From an uncultured Lachnospiraceae bacterium (GTDB lineage: Bacteria > Bacillota > Clostridia > Lachnospirales > Lachnospiraceae), in contig CAMGZH010000009.1 in assembly GCA_946182825.1 (NCBI GenBank), positions 1 to 64,000 on the forward strand: a stretch of DNA of 64,000 nucleotides, given 5' to 3'. Position numbers and translations under genes: made by a program. Below, one piece after another: positions 7,813 to 16,475 of the stretch. The notes under the pieces are model-generated. The model did no database searches, had not been told where the DNA came from, and saw nothing but the letters and a program-made list of their open reading frames with translations. The stretch's first letter is position 1. Every line of letters starts with the position of its first letter.

Positions 7813-8648
7813 AGAGCCTCCAATAATTCCTCACGGGTCAGGATCCCTGCCGGGATATCCATTCCTGCTTTTCTAAGTTCATCTGCCAAAAGGGTGACCT
7901 GCGGCACATCCAGTCGATACTGCTTTAAGGCATCCACCTGAGAAAAAATCTCTCTTGGTGTTCCCTTCATGACAACAGATCCCTTTTCCATAACGTAGAC
8001 ATAATCACTGTCTACCACTTCTTCCATATAGTGGGTAATCAAAATGATCGTGACCCCTTTGGTCCGGTTCAACTCGTGCGCCGTTTTGATCACTTCTTTT
8101 CGTCCATCCGGATCCAGCATGGCGGTTGGCTCATCCAGGATGATGCACTTTGGTTCCATCGCCATGACTCCGGCAATGGCCACACGCTGCTTCTGTCCGC
8201 CGGAAAGACGGTTGGGGGAATGGGTCCGGTATTCCCACATTCCGACTGACTTTAAGGCCTTTTCCACCCGTGTCCAGATCTCCTCTGTAGGAACACCGAT
8301 ATTCTCCGGTCCGAATCCCACATCCTCTTCCACAACAGAGGCAATGATCTGGTTGTCCGGATTCTGGAATACCATTCCGGCATTCTTACGGATCGACAAC
8401 TCATTGGCCTCAACCGAGGTGTCCTTTCCGTCCACCAGAAGCGTTCCCTCTGTCGGCAGCAACAAAGCGTTGATATGCTTTGCTAGGGTAGACTTTCCGG
8501 AACCGTTGTGTCCGAGAATTGAAATAAACTGCCCCGGCTGCACCGACAGATTCACATGATCCACGGCGGTCTCAATAGACTCCACATTACCTTCTTCGTC
8601 TCTCCGGTAATATTCATGTACTAAATCTTTTGCTTCAATGATCCCCAT
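7803..8648 (-). CDS. ecfA1: Energy-coupling factor transporter ATPase EcfA1
   Basis: ABC ATPase of 281 residues. It has Walker [10 protein letters not shown], the signature [10 protein letters not shown], Walker [13 protein letters not shown] and the switch His in I-T-H-Y-M-E-E. It is the first of the two ATPases in transcription order, which with its neighbours identifies it as EcfA1. It follows trmL by only 3 bp, so the methyltransferase gene joins the same transcript. Confidence 0.95.
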   Translation of the reverse strand: MGIIEAKDLVHEYYRRDEEGNVESIETAVDHVNLSVQPGQFISILGHNGSGKSTLAKHINALLLPTEGTLLVDGKDTSVEANELSIRKNAGMVFQNPDNQIIASVVEEDVGFGPENIGVPTEEIWTRVEKALKSVGMWEYRTHSPNRLSGGQKQRVAIAGVMAMEPKCIILDEPTAMLDPDGRKEVIKTAHELNRTKGVTIILITHYMEEVVDSDYVYVMEKGSVVMKGTPREIFSQVDALKQYRLDVPQVTLLADELRKAGMDIPAGILTREELLEALCH

Positions 8649-8651
8649 GAA

Positions 8652-9176
8652 TTAATCCTTTGTTCTCTCCATAACATCAACCGACCACTTCAGGTGGTGC
8701 AGCTGACCTCTCATCTTCATTCCGTCAAAATCGTTCTGGCGAAGAGCCTCGTACAAACCAATGGCTGCCGAGTTCCCCAGATTCAGTGACCGTGTCTCTC
8801 CAATCATGGGGATACGGACACAGTGCTGCGGATCCTTCTCCAGGATCTCCTCCGGAATACCGGCACTTTCCTTGCCGAATACCAGGTAGGCATCTTCTTC
8901 GTAGGCCACCTGCGTATAGGCGTAACGGGCCTTCGTTGTAAAATAATAAAGATGGGCACCGGGATTTCTCTCTAAAAAATCCTGCCAGTCATCATAACGG
9001 GTCACATCCAGCTGGTCCCAGTAATCCATCCCTGCCCGCTTCAACATCTTATCATTGATCTTAAAGCCCAGGGGATCGATTAAATGTAGTTTTGTGCCGG
9101 TTGCCACACAGGTACGTCCGATGTTCCCTGTATTTGCCGGAATTTCTGGTTCATATAATACAATATTTAATGACAT
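8652..9176 (-). CDS. trmL: tRNA (cytidine/uridine-34-2'-O)-methyltransferase TrmL
   Basis: A 174-residue SPOUT-class methyltransferase that 2'-O-methylates the wobble nucleotide of leucine tRNAs. It begins with N-I-V-L-Y-E-P-E-I-P-x-N-T-G-N-I-x-R-T and ends with the trefoil-knot AdoMet site: F-G-K-E-S-x-G-I-P, R-I-P-M and S-L-N-L-G-N-S-A-A-I. The length matches YibK-type enzymes, which lack an extra RNA-binding domain. It leads the ECF-truA gene string here. Confidence 0.94.
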   Translation of the reverse strand: MSLNIVLYEPEIPANTGNIGRTCVATGTKLHLIDPLGFKINDKMLKRAGMDYWDQLDVTRYDDWQDFLERNPGAHLYYFTTKARYAYTQVAYEEDAYLVFGKESAGIPEEILEKDPQHCVRIPMIGETRSLNLGNSAAIGLYEALRQNDFDGMKMRGQLHHLKWSVDVMERTKD

Positions 9177-9192
9177 AATTCTCTTTTCATTG

Positions 9193-9220
9193 AAAAGGAC
9201 TGCAGCATAGGCCGCAGTCC
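9193..9220 (-). terminator. Terminator after the aminotransferase gene
   Basis: A 7-bp GGACTGC/GCAGTCC stem (9197-9203 and 9214-9220), followed by TTTTC on the minus strand. It lies between the 9227 stop and trmL, so it separates the two transcripts. Confidence 0.65.
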
Positions 9221-9226
9221 CATATC

Positions 9227-10402
9227 TTACTGCTTCTTTTCCCGAAGCTCTGTAACGAACTCTTCGATTCGATCCAAGGCGGTCTTCAGGCTCTCTAAGG
9301 AGTAGGCATAGGAGATTCTGAGAAATCCCTCACCACAGGCTCCAAAAGCCGTACCCGGCACAATGGCTACCTTCTTGCTCTCAAGAAGTCGTGTTGCAAA
9401 CTCATCGGAGGTCATGCCGAATTCCTTAATGGAAGGGAACATGTAAAAGGCTCCGAAGGGTTCAAAACAGGTCAGCCCCATACCACGAAGCCGTCCGAGA
9501 AGGTAACGGCGTCTGCCGTCATATTCCTCACGCATGGCCGCAACTTCCTTGTCACAGTGCTTCACCGCCTCAACACCGGCATACTGGCTGGTGGTAGGCG
9601 CACACATAATAGCAAACTGATGGATCTTCAGCATCTGCTCTAAGATCTCCTCCGGCGCACAGGCATAACCAAGTCTCCAACCGGTCATGGCAAAGGCTTT
9701 GGAAAAACCGTTGATATATACCGTACGTTCCTTCATACCCGGAAGGGACGCAATGGAGACATGCTCTGTTCCATAGGTCAGCTCGGAATAGATCTCATCT
9801 GTCATAACATAAATATCATGACGGCGGATCACATCGGCGATGGCCACAAGATCCTCCATCTCCATGATGGCACCGGTGGGGTTGTTCGGGAAGGGCAGAA
9901 CAAGGATCTTGGTCTTGTCTGTAATATGCTCTTCCAGCTCCTGAGCGGTCAAACGGAATTCATTCTCCTCTTTCAGGTCAATGGTAACCGGAACACCACC
10001 TGCAAGTACGGCACATGGCACATAGGATACATAGGATGGCTGAGGAATCAGCACCTCGTCTCCCGGATCCAGCATGGCACGAAAAGCAAGGTCAATGGCT
10101 TCGGATCCTCCCACCGTTACCATGATCTCCTTCTTCGGATCATAATGAAGGTCATACTTGCGATCCAGATAACCGCTGATGGCTTCCTTTAATTCCAGCA
10201 ATCCGGAGTTACTTGTGTAGAATGTTCTACCCTGCTCCAGAGAGTAGATTGCCTCATCCCGGACTCTCCATGGAGTATCAAAATCCGGCTCACCTACACC
10301 CAGGGAAATAGCGTCCTTCATCTCAGCAACGATATCAAAAAACTTACGGATCCCGGAAGGTGCGATACCGGTAATGGTCTGATTCACAGGACGTTTACTC
10401 AT
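9227..10402 (-). CDS. PLP-dependent aminotransferase, class I/II
   Basis: A 391-residue fold-type I aminotransferase of the PatA/AspC-like group. It shows the substrate-end G-V-G-E-P-D-F-D-T-P, the cofactor segments N-N-P-T-G-A and T-D-E-I-Y, the Schiff-base lysine in N-G-F-S-K-A-F-A-M-T-G-W-R, and the late R-I-S-Y-A substrate arginine. The amino donor and acceptor cannot be told from sequence. Its start overlaps the stop of the Lrp-type regulator by 4 nt (ATGA), so the regulator probably controls or senses a substrate of this enzyme. Confidence 0.92.
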   Translation of the reverse strand: MSKRPVNQTITGIAPSGIRKFFDIVAEMKDAISLGVGEPDFDTPWRVRDEAIYSLEQGRTFYTSNSGLLELKEAISGYLDRKYDLHYDPKKEIMVTVGGSEAIDLAFRAMLDPGDEVLIPQPSYVSYVPCAVLAGGVPVTIDLKEENEFRLTAQELEEHITDKTKILVLPFPNNPTGAIMEMEDLVAIADVIRRHDIYVMTDEIYSELTYGTEHVSIASLPGMKERTVYINGFSKAFAMTGWRLGYACAPEEILEQMLKIHQFAIMCAPTTSQYAGVEAVKHCDKEVAAMREEYDGRRRYLLGRLRGMGLTCFEPFGAFYMFPSIKEFGMTSDEFATRLLESKKVAIVPGTAFGACGEGFLRISYAYSLESLKTALDRIEEFVTELREKKQ

Positions 10403-10881
10403 GATACACCGACCCTTTCATCTTCCTTTGGAGCATCTGCCATGATGGTACCATGGTCCTTGTACTTCTTAAGGATAAAGTTTGTCTTTGTGGATAATAC
10501 GGAATCCAGAGCTGACAGCTTCTGTGAAACGAACTCAGCCACTTCACGAAGGGTCCTTCCCTCAATGATCACCATAAAATCAAATCCGCCGGAGATCAGA
10601 TATACAGAATTTACTTCCGGATAATTATAGATACGACGGGCAACCTTGTCGAAACCCATTCCTCTCTGCGGTGTAACGCGAACCTCGATCATGGCTGTCA
10701 CCTTATCGATGCCTGCCTTGTCCCAATTGATCAGAGTATGGTAGCCGCAGATCACATGCTCCTGCTCCATCTCCTCTAATGTATTCATGACCGCTGTTTC
10801 ATCTTCACCAAGGATAACAGCCAACTCGTGAAGATTGATCCTTGAATTCTTTTCGATATAGTTAAGAATCTTTTCCTGCAT
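10399..10881 (-). CDS. Lrp/AsnC family transcriptional regulator
   Basis: The 160 residues split into an N-terminal winged helix-turn-helix (about 1-60, with L-H-E-L-A-V-I-L-G and M-E-Q-E-H-V-I-C-G-Y) and a C-terminal RAM ligand-binding domain (about 68-150, with M-I-E-V-R-V-T-P, Y-L-I-S-G-G-F-D-F). Such proteins bind amino acids and regulate amino-acid metabolism. The tight overlap with the aminotransferase gene suggests a local target. GGGAGG precedes the ATG by 6 nt. Confidence 0.92.
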   Translation of the reverse strand: MQEKILNYIEKNSRINLHELAVILGEDETAVMNTLEEMEQEHVICGYHTLINWDKAGIDKVTAMIEVRVTPQRGMGFDKVARRIYNYPEVNSVYLISGGFDFMVIIEGRTLREVAEFVSQKLSALDSVLSTKTNFILKKYKDHGTIMADAPKEDERVGVS

Positions 10882-10892
10882 TTTGAACCTCC

Positions 10893-11879
10893 CTAGCCCA
10901 ATACTTTGTGAAATTCATCCGTCTTCGGTTGTTCCAGATAACGGGTCTGTCCATCATAGCGAATGGCCTTTTCTCTGCCGGCGGTGGTCTGTCCGATGAT
11001 GGTTGCCGAAATACCGGCCTCCTCAAGTGCTCTTACGACCTTCATACCGTTCTCAGCAGCGATCAGCATGCTTCCGCTACTGATCAGGCCATATGGATTG
11101 AGCTTATAATGATCGCAGAGCTCAACCGTTTCCTGACGGATCGGGATCTGTGACAGATCCACATCCAGCCCGACGCCACTGGCGCTTGCAACTTCCCAGA
11201 GGGCACCAAAGACTCCGCCCTCTGTAATATCATGCATGGCAGCGGCACCCGCCGCGGCTGCGATCACGCCATCCTTCTGAACGGACAGGTACGCTGACAT
11301 ATCACACATAGACTTAACGTAGTCCGCCGGGAATACCTGACGTAATTCTTCTTCCTTTTCTTTGGCAATGATGGTCGTTCCCTCAATGCCGATCCACTTG
11401 GTAACGATCAGATCCATTCCCGGCTTTGCTCCGGCTGTCGAGATCAGTCGTCCCTTCTTCACCTTGCCGATGCCTGTTACGGATACCAGCGGCTGGTTCA
11501 CCGCGGCTGTAACCTCCGTATGTCCTCCGATCACCTGAATACCTGCCGCATCGCAGGCCTCATTCACCTGTGCCATGATCTCCTTCAGGACCTTCTCCTT
11601 CGTCTGATCCGGTAAAAGGACCGTAAGCAGAATTCCGATGGCTTCCGCTCCGGAACTGGCAAGATCGTTTACTGTGATCAAAACCGACAGGTTGCCGATC
11701 TCCTTGGCGGTTCCTGTAATAGGATCGGTTGAAACCACAAAGATCTCATCCTCTTTCAGCTCCAGGGCTCCACAGTCTTCTCCCACGCCACTGCCAAGGA
11801 TCACTTCTTCTCTTTTTGTCTTAAGCTGTTTTAACACAGAGCGCTTTAATACGCTCTCCGGTACTTTCCCAATTTCCAA
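10893..11879 (-). CDS. AIR synthase-related (HypE/PurM-like) protein
   Basis: A 328-residue ATP-grasp-unrelated PurM-type protein. The N-terminal AIRS domain (about 30-140) shows G-V-G-E-D-C-G-A, S-T-D-P-I-T-G-T, and V-I-G-G-H-T-E-V-T; the C-terminal AIRS_C domain (about 155-310) holds M-H-D-I-T-E-G-G-V-F-G-A. This family includes hydrogenase maturation factor HypE, which has a C-terminal Cys, but this protein ends in V-L-G and no other hyp gene is nearby, so a HypE role is unlikely. The start is TTG, supported by GAAGGAAG upstream. It precedes the Lrp gene by 11 bp. The reaction is unknown; ATP binding is likely. Confidence 0.82.
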   Translation of the reverse strand: MEIGKVPESVLKRSVLKQLKTKREEVILGSGVGEDCGALELKEDEIFVVSTDPITGTAKEIGNLSVLITVNDLASSGAEAIGILLTVLLPDQTKEKVLKEIMAQVNEACDAAGIQVIGGHTEVTAAVNQPLVSVTGIGKVKKGRLISTAGAKPGMDLIVTKWIGIEGTTIIAKEKEEELRQVFPADYVKSMCDMSAYLSVQKDGVIAAAAGAAAMHDITEGGVFGALWEVASASGVGLDVDLSQIPIRQETVELCDHYKLNPYGLISSGSMLIAAENGMKVVRALEEAGISATIIGQTTAGREKAIRYDGQTRYLEQPKTDEFHKVLG

Positions 11880-11893
11880 AATAATCTTCCTTC

Positions 11894-13519
11894 TTAGTTG
11901 GTCTTCTTTGTTGATTCTTCTTTGGAAGATGGCTTGTTCTCTTTGTTCGAATCTTTTTTCTTATTGTCGTTCTTCTTGTCGTCAGACTTCTTATCATCGG
12001 ATTTCTTATCGGTATCCTTCTGATCCTTATTGTCTTCCTCCGGAGCCTTCACATTCTTCCACTTTGCGGCTGCTGCGGTCACTGTACTGTAGTCCCCGCT
12101 GGAAATGGCAGCATTCACCGCTGCTACTGCCTCCGGGTTGTCAGATTTGGTTCCAACCACATATTCATTATCGGTGGAACGATAACGGCTGTTATTGAAA
12201 ACCTTCTTGCTGACTACCTTACCATTTTTCTTAACGATCTTCCATAGTCTGGCAACATATCCTGTATGTGCCTGACCGGAGGTTCTCGTAACGGTTCCAA
12301 GCGGAAGGGAACCATCCGCCTTGAATACGTCCTTAGGATCGGTCTGTGACACGATCTCGCTGACAAATTCGATGGATCTGTTCGAATCCCTTGTCTCCTT
12401 GCCGTATACATTAAAGTGGATCACTCCGCCTGTGGTGTAACCCTCAATATAAACCGGTGTATCGTAGGTATTCTTAAACTTAAAGTCCTTGACATCTCCT
12501 GCAATGGCCGCATCATCCGATGGATCCACATAGTGAACCACCATGGAGTGCGAGGAACGCTCAACGACCCCAAGCTCTGCCCGGATCACCGCATTGTAAA
12601 GTGTGGTTGACACCTGACAGATTCCTCCGCCATAGGTCATAACGGTGGTTCCGTTCTCATAGGACGGCGCCTGGGCATATCCGTTCTCTGCCGTCATAGG
12701 ATTCAAAGTCTGCGCAACGGAAAATACCTCTCCCGGATACAGAAGGGTTCCGTCGATCTTACTTGCTCCGTTCCGCACGTTCTGCGCTCTGGCAGCGGTT
12801 GAAGAAGAAAAGTCAGTGGAAAAAGATCCCAGTACATCGGTGATCTGTGAAAGTTCCTTCCTGCTTCCTCTCGGCTTGGAGGTCTTCGTCACCAGACGAA
12901 CCGTATCCTTGCCCTTCAGATAATCCTCTGCCGCAAAATCCTGTACGGCCTGAAGGCTCTGCTCCAGATCAAGGGAATGACCATCCTTACCCGGAACAAA
13001 TACAAAGGCTCCGTTCTCTCTCTTTAATCCGTTATCCACAGCCTCAGAAACCAGCTGTGCCTCGTTATCCTGAAGATACTGCATGGTCTTGGCCGAATCC
13101 ACAGAGAGGTTTAACTCGTAATCCTTCTCCTTGCCGGCTGACAGATCCTCTTTATTCATATAGCGTTCCACCAGGTTACCCATGGAACCGTAATTCAGCG
13201 CCCGGGTAACGACCTCGTCGCTGTCGGCACAAAGGCCAAGATTGCTGGCCTTCACCTTGACAGAACCATCCTCTGACTTAAGGGTGATCTCCCGGTCTCC
13301 CACCTGCTTGGCATAATCATCCAGCGCTGTACCGGCCTCCTCCGCTGTCATTCCGGAAACATCCACTCCTGCGATCTTAATGTTCTTTGGGATCACAGAA
13401 TTGCTTTCCTGGGAAGCAGAAGCCACCGTAACCGTCTTCTTCGGTGTCAATAAAAAAGCACCGGAAACAACGGTTGCACAGGTGATCACACCAACTGTCA
13501 AAACTCTCGATAATCTCAT
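11894..13519 (-). CDS. VanW family cell-wall-associated protein
   Basis: About 541 residues. The N-terminus is an uncleaved-looking membrane anchor (residues 4-22). Then come repeated peptidoglycan-binding-4 type regions of the YoaR kind (about 40-205: I-A-G-V-D-V-S-G-M-T-A-E-E-A and N-L-G). The VanW domain (about 225-375) has the conserved N-G-A-S-K-I-D-G, P-G-E-V-F-S, G-G-G-I-C-Q-V-S-T-T-L-Y-N-A and R-S-S-H-S-M segments. A G5-like stretch is followed by a Lys/Asp-rich low-complexity tail (final 60 residues). The ATG at 13519 has AAAGGA 10 nt upstream; a GTG 21 nt earlier is possible. It acts outside the membrane, role unproven. Confidence 0.88.
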   Translation of the reverse strand: MRLSRVLTVGVITCATVVSGAFLLTPKKTVTVASASQESNSVIPKNIKIAGVDVSGMTAEEAGTALDDYAKQVGDREITLKSEDGSVKVKASNLGLCADSDEVVTRALNYGSMGNLVERYMNKEDLSAGKEKDYELNLSVDSAKTMQYLQDNEAQLVSEAVDNGLKRENGAFVFVPGKDGHSLDLEQSLQAVQDFAAEDYLKGKDTVRLVTKTSKPRGSRKELSQITDVLGSFSTDFSSSTAARAQNVRNGASKIDGTLLYPGEVFSVAQTLNPMTAENGYAQAPSYENGTTVMTYGGGICQVSTTLYNAVIRAELGVVERSSHSMVVHYVDPSDDAAIAGDVKDFKFKNTYDTPVYIEGYTTGGVIHFNVYGKETRDSNRSIEFVSEIVSQTDPKDVFKADGSLPLGTVTRTSGQAHTGYVARLWKIVKKNGKVVSKKVFNNSRYRSTDNEYVVGTKSDNPEAVAAVNAAISSGDYSTVTAAAAKWKNVKAPEEDNKDQKDTDKKSDDKKSDDKKNDNKKKDSNKENKPSSKEESTKKTN

Positions 13520-13636
13520 TTCTTTCACGTCCTTTTTCACTTACCCATAATCCATCTAATTGTACAAAACCCGTGCAAGCTCTGGCAAGATGAATATCAA
13601 CGAATTCCATTGAAAAATCAGGCGTTTTTTAGTATA

Positions 13637-13744
13637 TTAGTTCCACGGGATCAATGCCGCAATGAAGGTGACGATCATGGAACTTACCAGGATCAGTGCA
13701 ATTGCCGCTGTCATTATTCTTGTGCGCTTTGGTCTTTTATACAT
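13637..13744 (-). CDS. Small single-pass membrane protein, Prli42-like (35 aa)
   Basis: A short gene missed by length filters. It encodes 35 residues: a basic head M-Y-K-R-P-K-R-T-R, a hydrophobic helix from about residue 10 to 32, and the end I-P-W-N. The AGAGGAG site lies 4-5 nt before the ATG, better than for many long genes here. This layout (cationic N-terminus, one helix, about 31-35 residues) resembles Prli42, the small membrane anchor of the stressosome known in Listeria and other Firmicutes. Sequence this short cannot prove homology, and no stressosome gene is in the window. It lies 117 bp upstream of the VanW gene. Confidence 0.6.
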   Translation of the reverse strand: MYKRPKRTRIMTAAIALILVSSMIVTFIAALIPWN

Positions 13745-13786
13745 GTTTCTCCTCTGCAGCTATGTTGCTCTAGAAAGGTCGTTTAT

Positions 13787-14425
13787 ATGTATCCATCCCT
13801 AATCATTATACTGACATTGTGCGTTCTTCTGGCCATTCGTCTCGCCAAGATCCGAAAGCACCAGTCCGAAACGGAAAATGCCTTCTGGAATCGGGAAAAG
13901 CAGGCTGACACAGCTGTTGACAGGGATCTCAACAGTCTTACCTATATTACCATTCCCCTTGACAAATTTCCATTGCATTTTAGCGAAGACGAAGCGGTGA
14001 TCATGATCGAAGAGGCTCTGGAAGAGATCGCAACCCACAGGCTCCTGAACTTAAACGGCAAGACCAACACCGATCTTAAGATCGAATACGGTCCCGGTAA
14101 TCTCGATACGGTTCAGCAGATGGGGGACGACTTCTCCCAGATGACCATTCTTCTCTGTGATTATGCCAAGTGTCTTATGGAAGTAGAGCGTTACCACGAT
14201 GCCCTTACGGTTCTTTCCTTCGGTGCTTCGGTTCGCTCTGACATCAGTACCAACTATATGCTGATGGGTGACTGCTATCAGGCATTGCATCAGGAACGCA
14301 AGATCCCTGCTGTGATCGAACAGGTCAAGTCCCTGCATCTTTTACTGGAACATAAGATCCTCGACTATCTTGAACCTATGGTTCCGGAAGAAGAACAAGA
14401 ACTGGAGAATTTTAACAAGGATTAA
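13787..14425 (+). CDS. Membrane-anchored protein of unknown function
   Basis: A 212-residue protein not recognised by family. Residues 2-20 form one transmembrane helix, followed by a basic stretch, so the rest is predicted to be cytoplasmic. That part is helical and acidic, with pairs that look like tetratricopeptide-type helices (C-D-Y-A-K-C-L-M-E-V-E-R-Y-H-D-A-L and Y-M-L-M-G-D-C-Y-Q-A-L). The ATG at 13787 has AGAAAGG 8 nt upstream; the frame extends further upstream but without translation signals and over the opposite-strand small gene. It is one of few plus-strand genes and ends at a bidirectional terminator. Confidence 0.7.
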   Translation: MYPSLIIILTLCVLLAIRLAKIRKHQSETENAFWNREKQADTAVDRDLNSLTYITIPLDKFPLHFSEDEAVIMIEEALEEIATHRLLNLNGKTNTDLKIEYGPGNLDTVQQMGDDFSQMTILLCDYAKCLMEVERYHDALTVLSFGASVRSDISTNYMLMGDCYQALHQERKIPAVIEQVKSLHLLLEHKILDYLEPMVPEEEQELENFNKD

Positions 14426-14426
14426 A

Positions 14427-14474
14427 AAAGGGGGCTGGAAAAAATGAGATAATCATTTTTCCAGCCCCCTTTTA
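14427..14474. terminator. Bidirectional terminator between convergent genes
   Basis: Long inverted repeat: GGGGGCTGGAAAAAATGA pairs with TCATTTTTCCAGCCCCC around a short loop, flanked by A and T runs on both sides. It serves the plus-strand membrane protein gene and the minus-strand nth gene. Confidence 0.9.
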
Positions 14475-15125
14475 TTTTGTAACAGGACCTGCACACAGAT
14501 CCTGCAGATAACATTCTTCACATTTGGGTCGAAGAGAACTGCACTGCGCCCGGCCCAGGGCGATAAACTGATGATTGACCAGGATCCAGTGATCCTTCGG
14601 AATCACCTCCATCAGTTCGTATTCCACCTTCACCGGATCCTTCTGCTCCGTCAGTTGCAGACGTCTGGCAATACGGCCCACATGGGTATCCACTACCACA
14701 CTGGGTTCCCGGAAGATATTGCCCCGGATCACATTGGCGGTCTTCCGCCCCACACCTGGCAGTGATGTCAGATCTTCCATATCCCTGGGGACCTCTCCTC
14801 CAAAATCCTCCTGCAGTCTTCTGGCACAGGCTATGATATTTTTCGCCTTGTTATGGTAGAAACCTGTGGAATGAATCGCCTCCTCCATCTCATGAAGGTC
14901 TGCATTGGCATAGGATGCAAGATCCGGATACTTTACGAACAGTTCCTTTGTCACCTGATTCACACGGGCATCTGTACACTGGGCAGACAGAATCGTAGCA
15001 AACAAAAGCTGCCATGGGGTCTCATGATCCAAATAGCAGGGAATGTTCGTCCCATAGGTCGCATCCATCCGATCCAGGATCTCCTGCACCCGCTTCGGAT
15101 CCGTCTTCAACTTTCCTCTACTCAT
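14472..15125 (-). CDS. nth: Endonuclease III
   Basis: DNA glycosylase/AP lyase of base excision repair acting on oxidised pyrimidines. The 217 residues include the helix-hairpin-helix L-P-G-V-G-R-K-T-A with the catalytic lysine K128, the catalytic D146 in V-V-V-D-T-H-V-G-R, and the 4Fe-4S site C195-X6-C202-X2-C205-X5-C211 near the C-terminus. All key residues are present and length is normal. GGAGG precedes the ATG by 8 nt. Confidence 0.97.
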   Translation of the reverse strand: MSRGKLKTDPKRVQEILDRMDATYGTNIPCYLDHETPWQLLFATILSAQCTDARVNQVTKELFVKYPDLASYANADLHEMEEAIHSTGFYHNKAKNIIACARRLQEDFGGEVPRDMEDLTSLPGVGRKTANVIRGNIFREPSVVVDTHVGRIARRLQLTEQKDPVKVEYELMEVIPKDHWILVNHQFIALGRAQCSSLRPKCEECYLQDLCAGPVTK

Positions 15126-15152
15126 ATCCGGCCTCCTGTTCTCTGTCGATCC

Positions 15153-15746
15153 TTAGCCGATGGGATTAAACATTCCAAGCACATCTCGGAGTAACAGCAG
15201 TCCTCCTGCTACAAACAGCATAATGCCACCAATCGCATACAGGCGGCTCTTCGAGCCGTACCCAAAGCGGTAACCGGTATACACACCGCCGATCACAACG
15301 CCTACGGTACTGATCACGATCACCAGAAGCATATAATATTCATTGGAACCTACCATGCCGCAGGCTGCCCCGGTAAAAAGGGTGTAGATACTGCTGGTGG
15401 CAATGATCCGAATATATTTGCGGATCTGGATCTCACGACGCTTCTCATCGAAATTCTCCTGCCGAAACGCCTTATACATCAGGCGGATTCCTAAAAGGCC
15501 AAAGATGATGACCGCAAGCACAGATCCCGTCTTAGGTCCGTTATTCAAATAGTGAAGGTGAAGCAGCTCATAGGAAAAGAAATAGCCGCCAAAGAAAAAT
15601 GCACACTGCCAGAGCGTCACCACGCCACAAGCGATTCCCAGTGCCTTTTTCTTAACGGTAGGGATCATAGATCCCTCGATCTCCATTGCCGCATATACAT
15701 CTAAACTGATTCCGATCAGAATCAGTAAATTTTCAAGCCAGTTCAT
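15153..15746 (-). CDS. MntP/YtaF-like membrane protein
   Basis: A 197-residue integral membrane protein with about six hydrophobic helices. The first helix has L-I-L-I-G-I-S-L-D-V-Y-A-A-M-E, which resembles the G-I-S-L-D-x-x-A signature of the MntP manganese-efflux and YtaF families, with the intramembrane Asp. A second such half begins at S-S-I-Y-T-L-F-T-G. A charged loop (Q-E-N-F-D-E-K-R-R-E) splits the halves. The ATG at 15746 has GGAGG 6 nt upstream; the longer frame to 15779 lacks one. Metal export is suggested only by this weak likeness. Confidence 0.6.
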   Translation of the reverse strand: MNWLENLLILIGISLDVYAAMEIEGSMIPTVKKKALGIACGVVTLWQCAFFFGGYFFSYELLHLHYLNNGPKTGSVLAVIIFGLLGIRLMYKAFRQENFDEKRREIQIRKYIRIIATSSIYTLFTGAACGMVGSNEYYMLLVIVISTVGVVIGGVYTGYRFGYGSKSRLYAIGGIMLFVAGGLLLLRDVLGMFNPIG

Positions 15747-15886
15747 ACTGTTCCTCCAAAGAACTGTGGGATGGTCCACCTGTAATCGATTCTAAAAAAA
15801 GTATACACGCGCCCGGCTGATTTTGGATATATGCAAACATAATTACCTGTTGCGATCCATTATACATTACCCGGTTTTTGTCGCGC

Positions 15887-16459
15887 CTAGCGATAAAGAT
15901 TGGCGATAATGTCGCCCAAAGAATGATTTGCCACATAGATGATGATGTCCACCAGCTCGTTCATGGGAACCGCCATATCGTCTTTTACCCATTCGATGAT
16001 GGCATAGCTTAGGGACTCCGCAAAATAATCCGCCACCCGCTCCGGTGTCAGCCACTTCTTCGGAAGCAACTCCTCCACCCTGCGCTGGTTCAGCCGCGCC
16101 AGGGCCATCTGGGTTATGGCCGACTTAAAGGTAATGGCAAAGGAATTCTGTCCCTCCAGCTTCACAGCATGGGTATAGAAATTCTTCTCCTTTAACATGC
16201 TGGTCAGAGAAAGCGTCAGCGCCTCCTTCAACATACCGTTATCGAGCAAAGGCTCCATGGGAGCGATAAGCTCCGTACGAACGATCCACTCCAGCAGCTC
16301 ATATTTGTCCTGAAAATGATTATAAAAGGTCGGTCTGATAACACCGGCCTTGTCTGTGATCTCACGAATTGTGATCTTCTCTATGGGTCTTACACATGCA
16401 AGCTCTTTAAAGCTTTCTGCCAATAAAATATCGATCGCATTATTCCCTTGATTGGTCAT
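15887..16459 (-). CDS. TetR/AcrR family transcriptional regulator
   Basis: The 190 residues begin with a TetR DNA-binding domain (about 10-56: S-F-K-E-L-A-C, I-T-I-R-E-I-T-D-K-A-G-V-I-R-P-T-F-Y-N-H-F-Q-D-K-Y-E-L-L) and continue with an all-helical ligand domain like that of DhaS-type members. The recognition helix is intact. It follows the HD-GYP gene by 16 bp in the same direction. Its target and ligand are not evident. Confidence 0.9.
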   Translation of the reverse strand: MTNQGNNAIDILLAESFKELACVRPIEKITIREITDKAGVIRPTFYNHFQDKYELLEWIVRTELIAPMEPLLDNGMLKEALTLSLTSMLKEKNFYTHAVKLEGQNSFAITFKSAITQMALARLNQRRVEELLPKKWLTPERVADYFAESLSYAIIEWVKDDMAVPMNELVDIIIYVANHSLGDIIANLYR

Positions 16460-16475
16460 AAATCCTCTAATTCTG

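Noticed and set aside
10893-11879. Call of hydrogenase maturation factor HypE.
   Set aside because: The C-terminal cysteine is absent and no hydrogenase or other hyp gene is in the window.
13610-13786. Upstream extension of the plus-strand membrane protein to 13610.
   Set aside because: The extra residues are Cys-rich with no ribosome binding site, and the membrane helix begins at the ATG at 13787.
13662-13802. A 46-residue hydrophobic frame on the plus strand opposite the 35-residue membrane peptide.
   Set aside because: Its translation signal is weaker, and it is the antisense shadow of a better-supported short gene.
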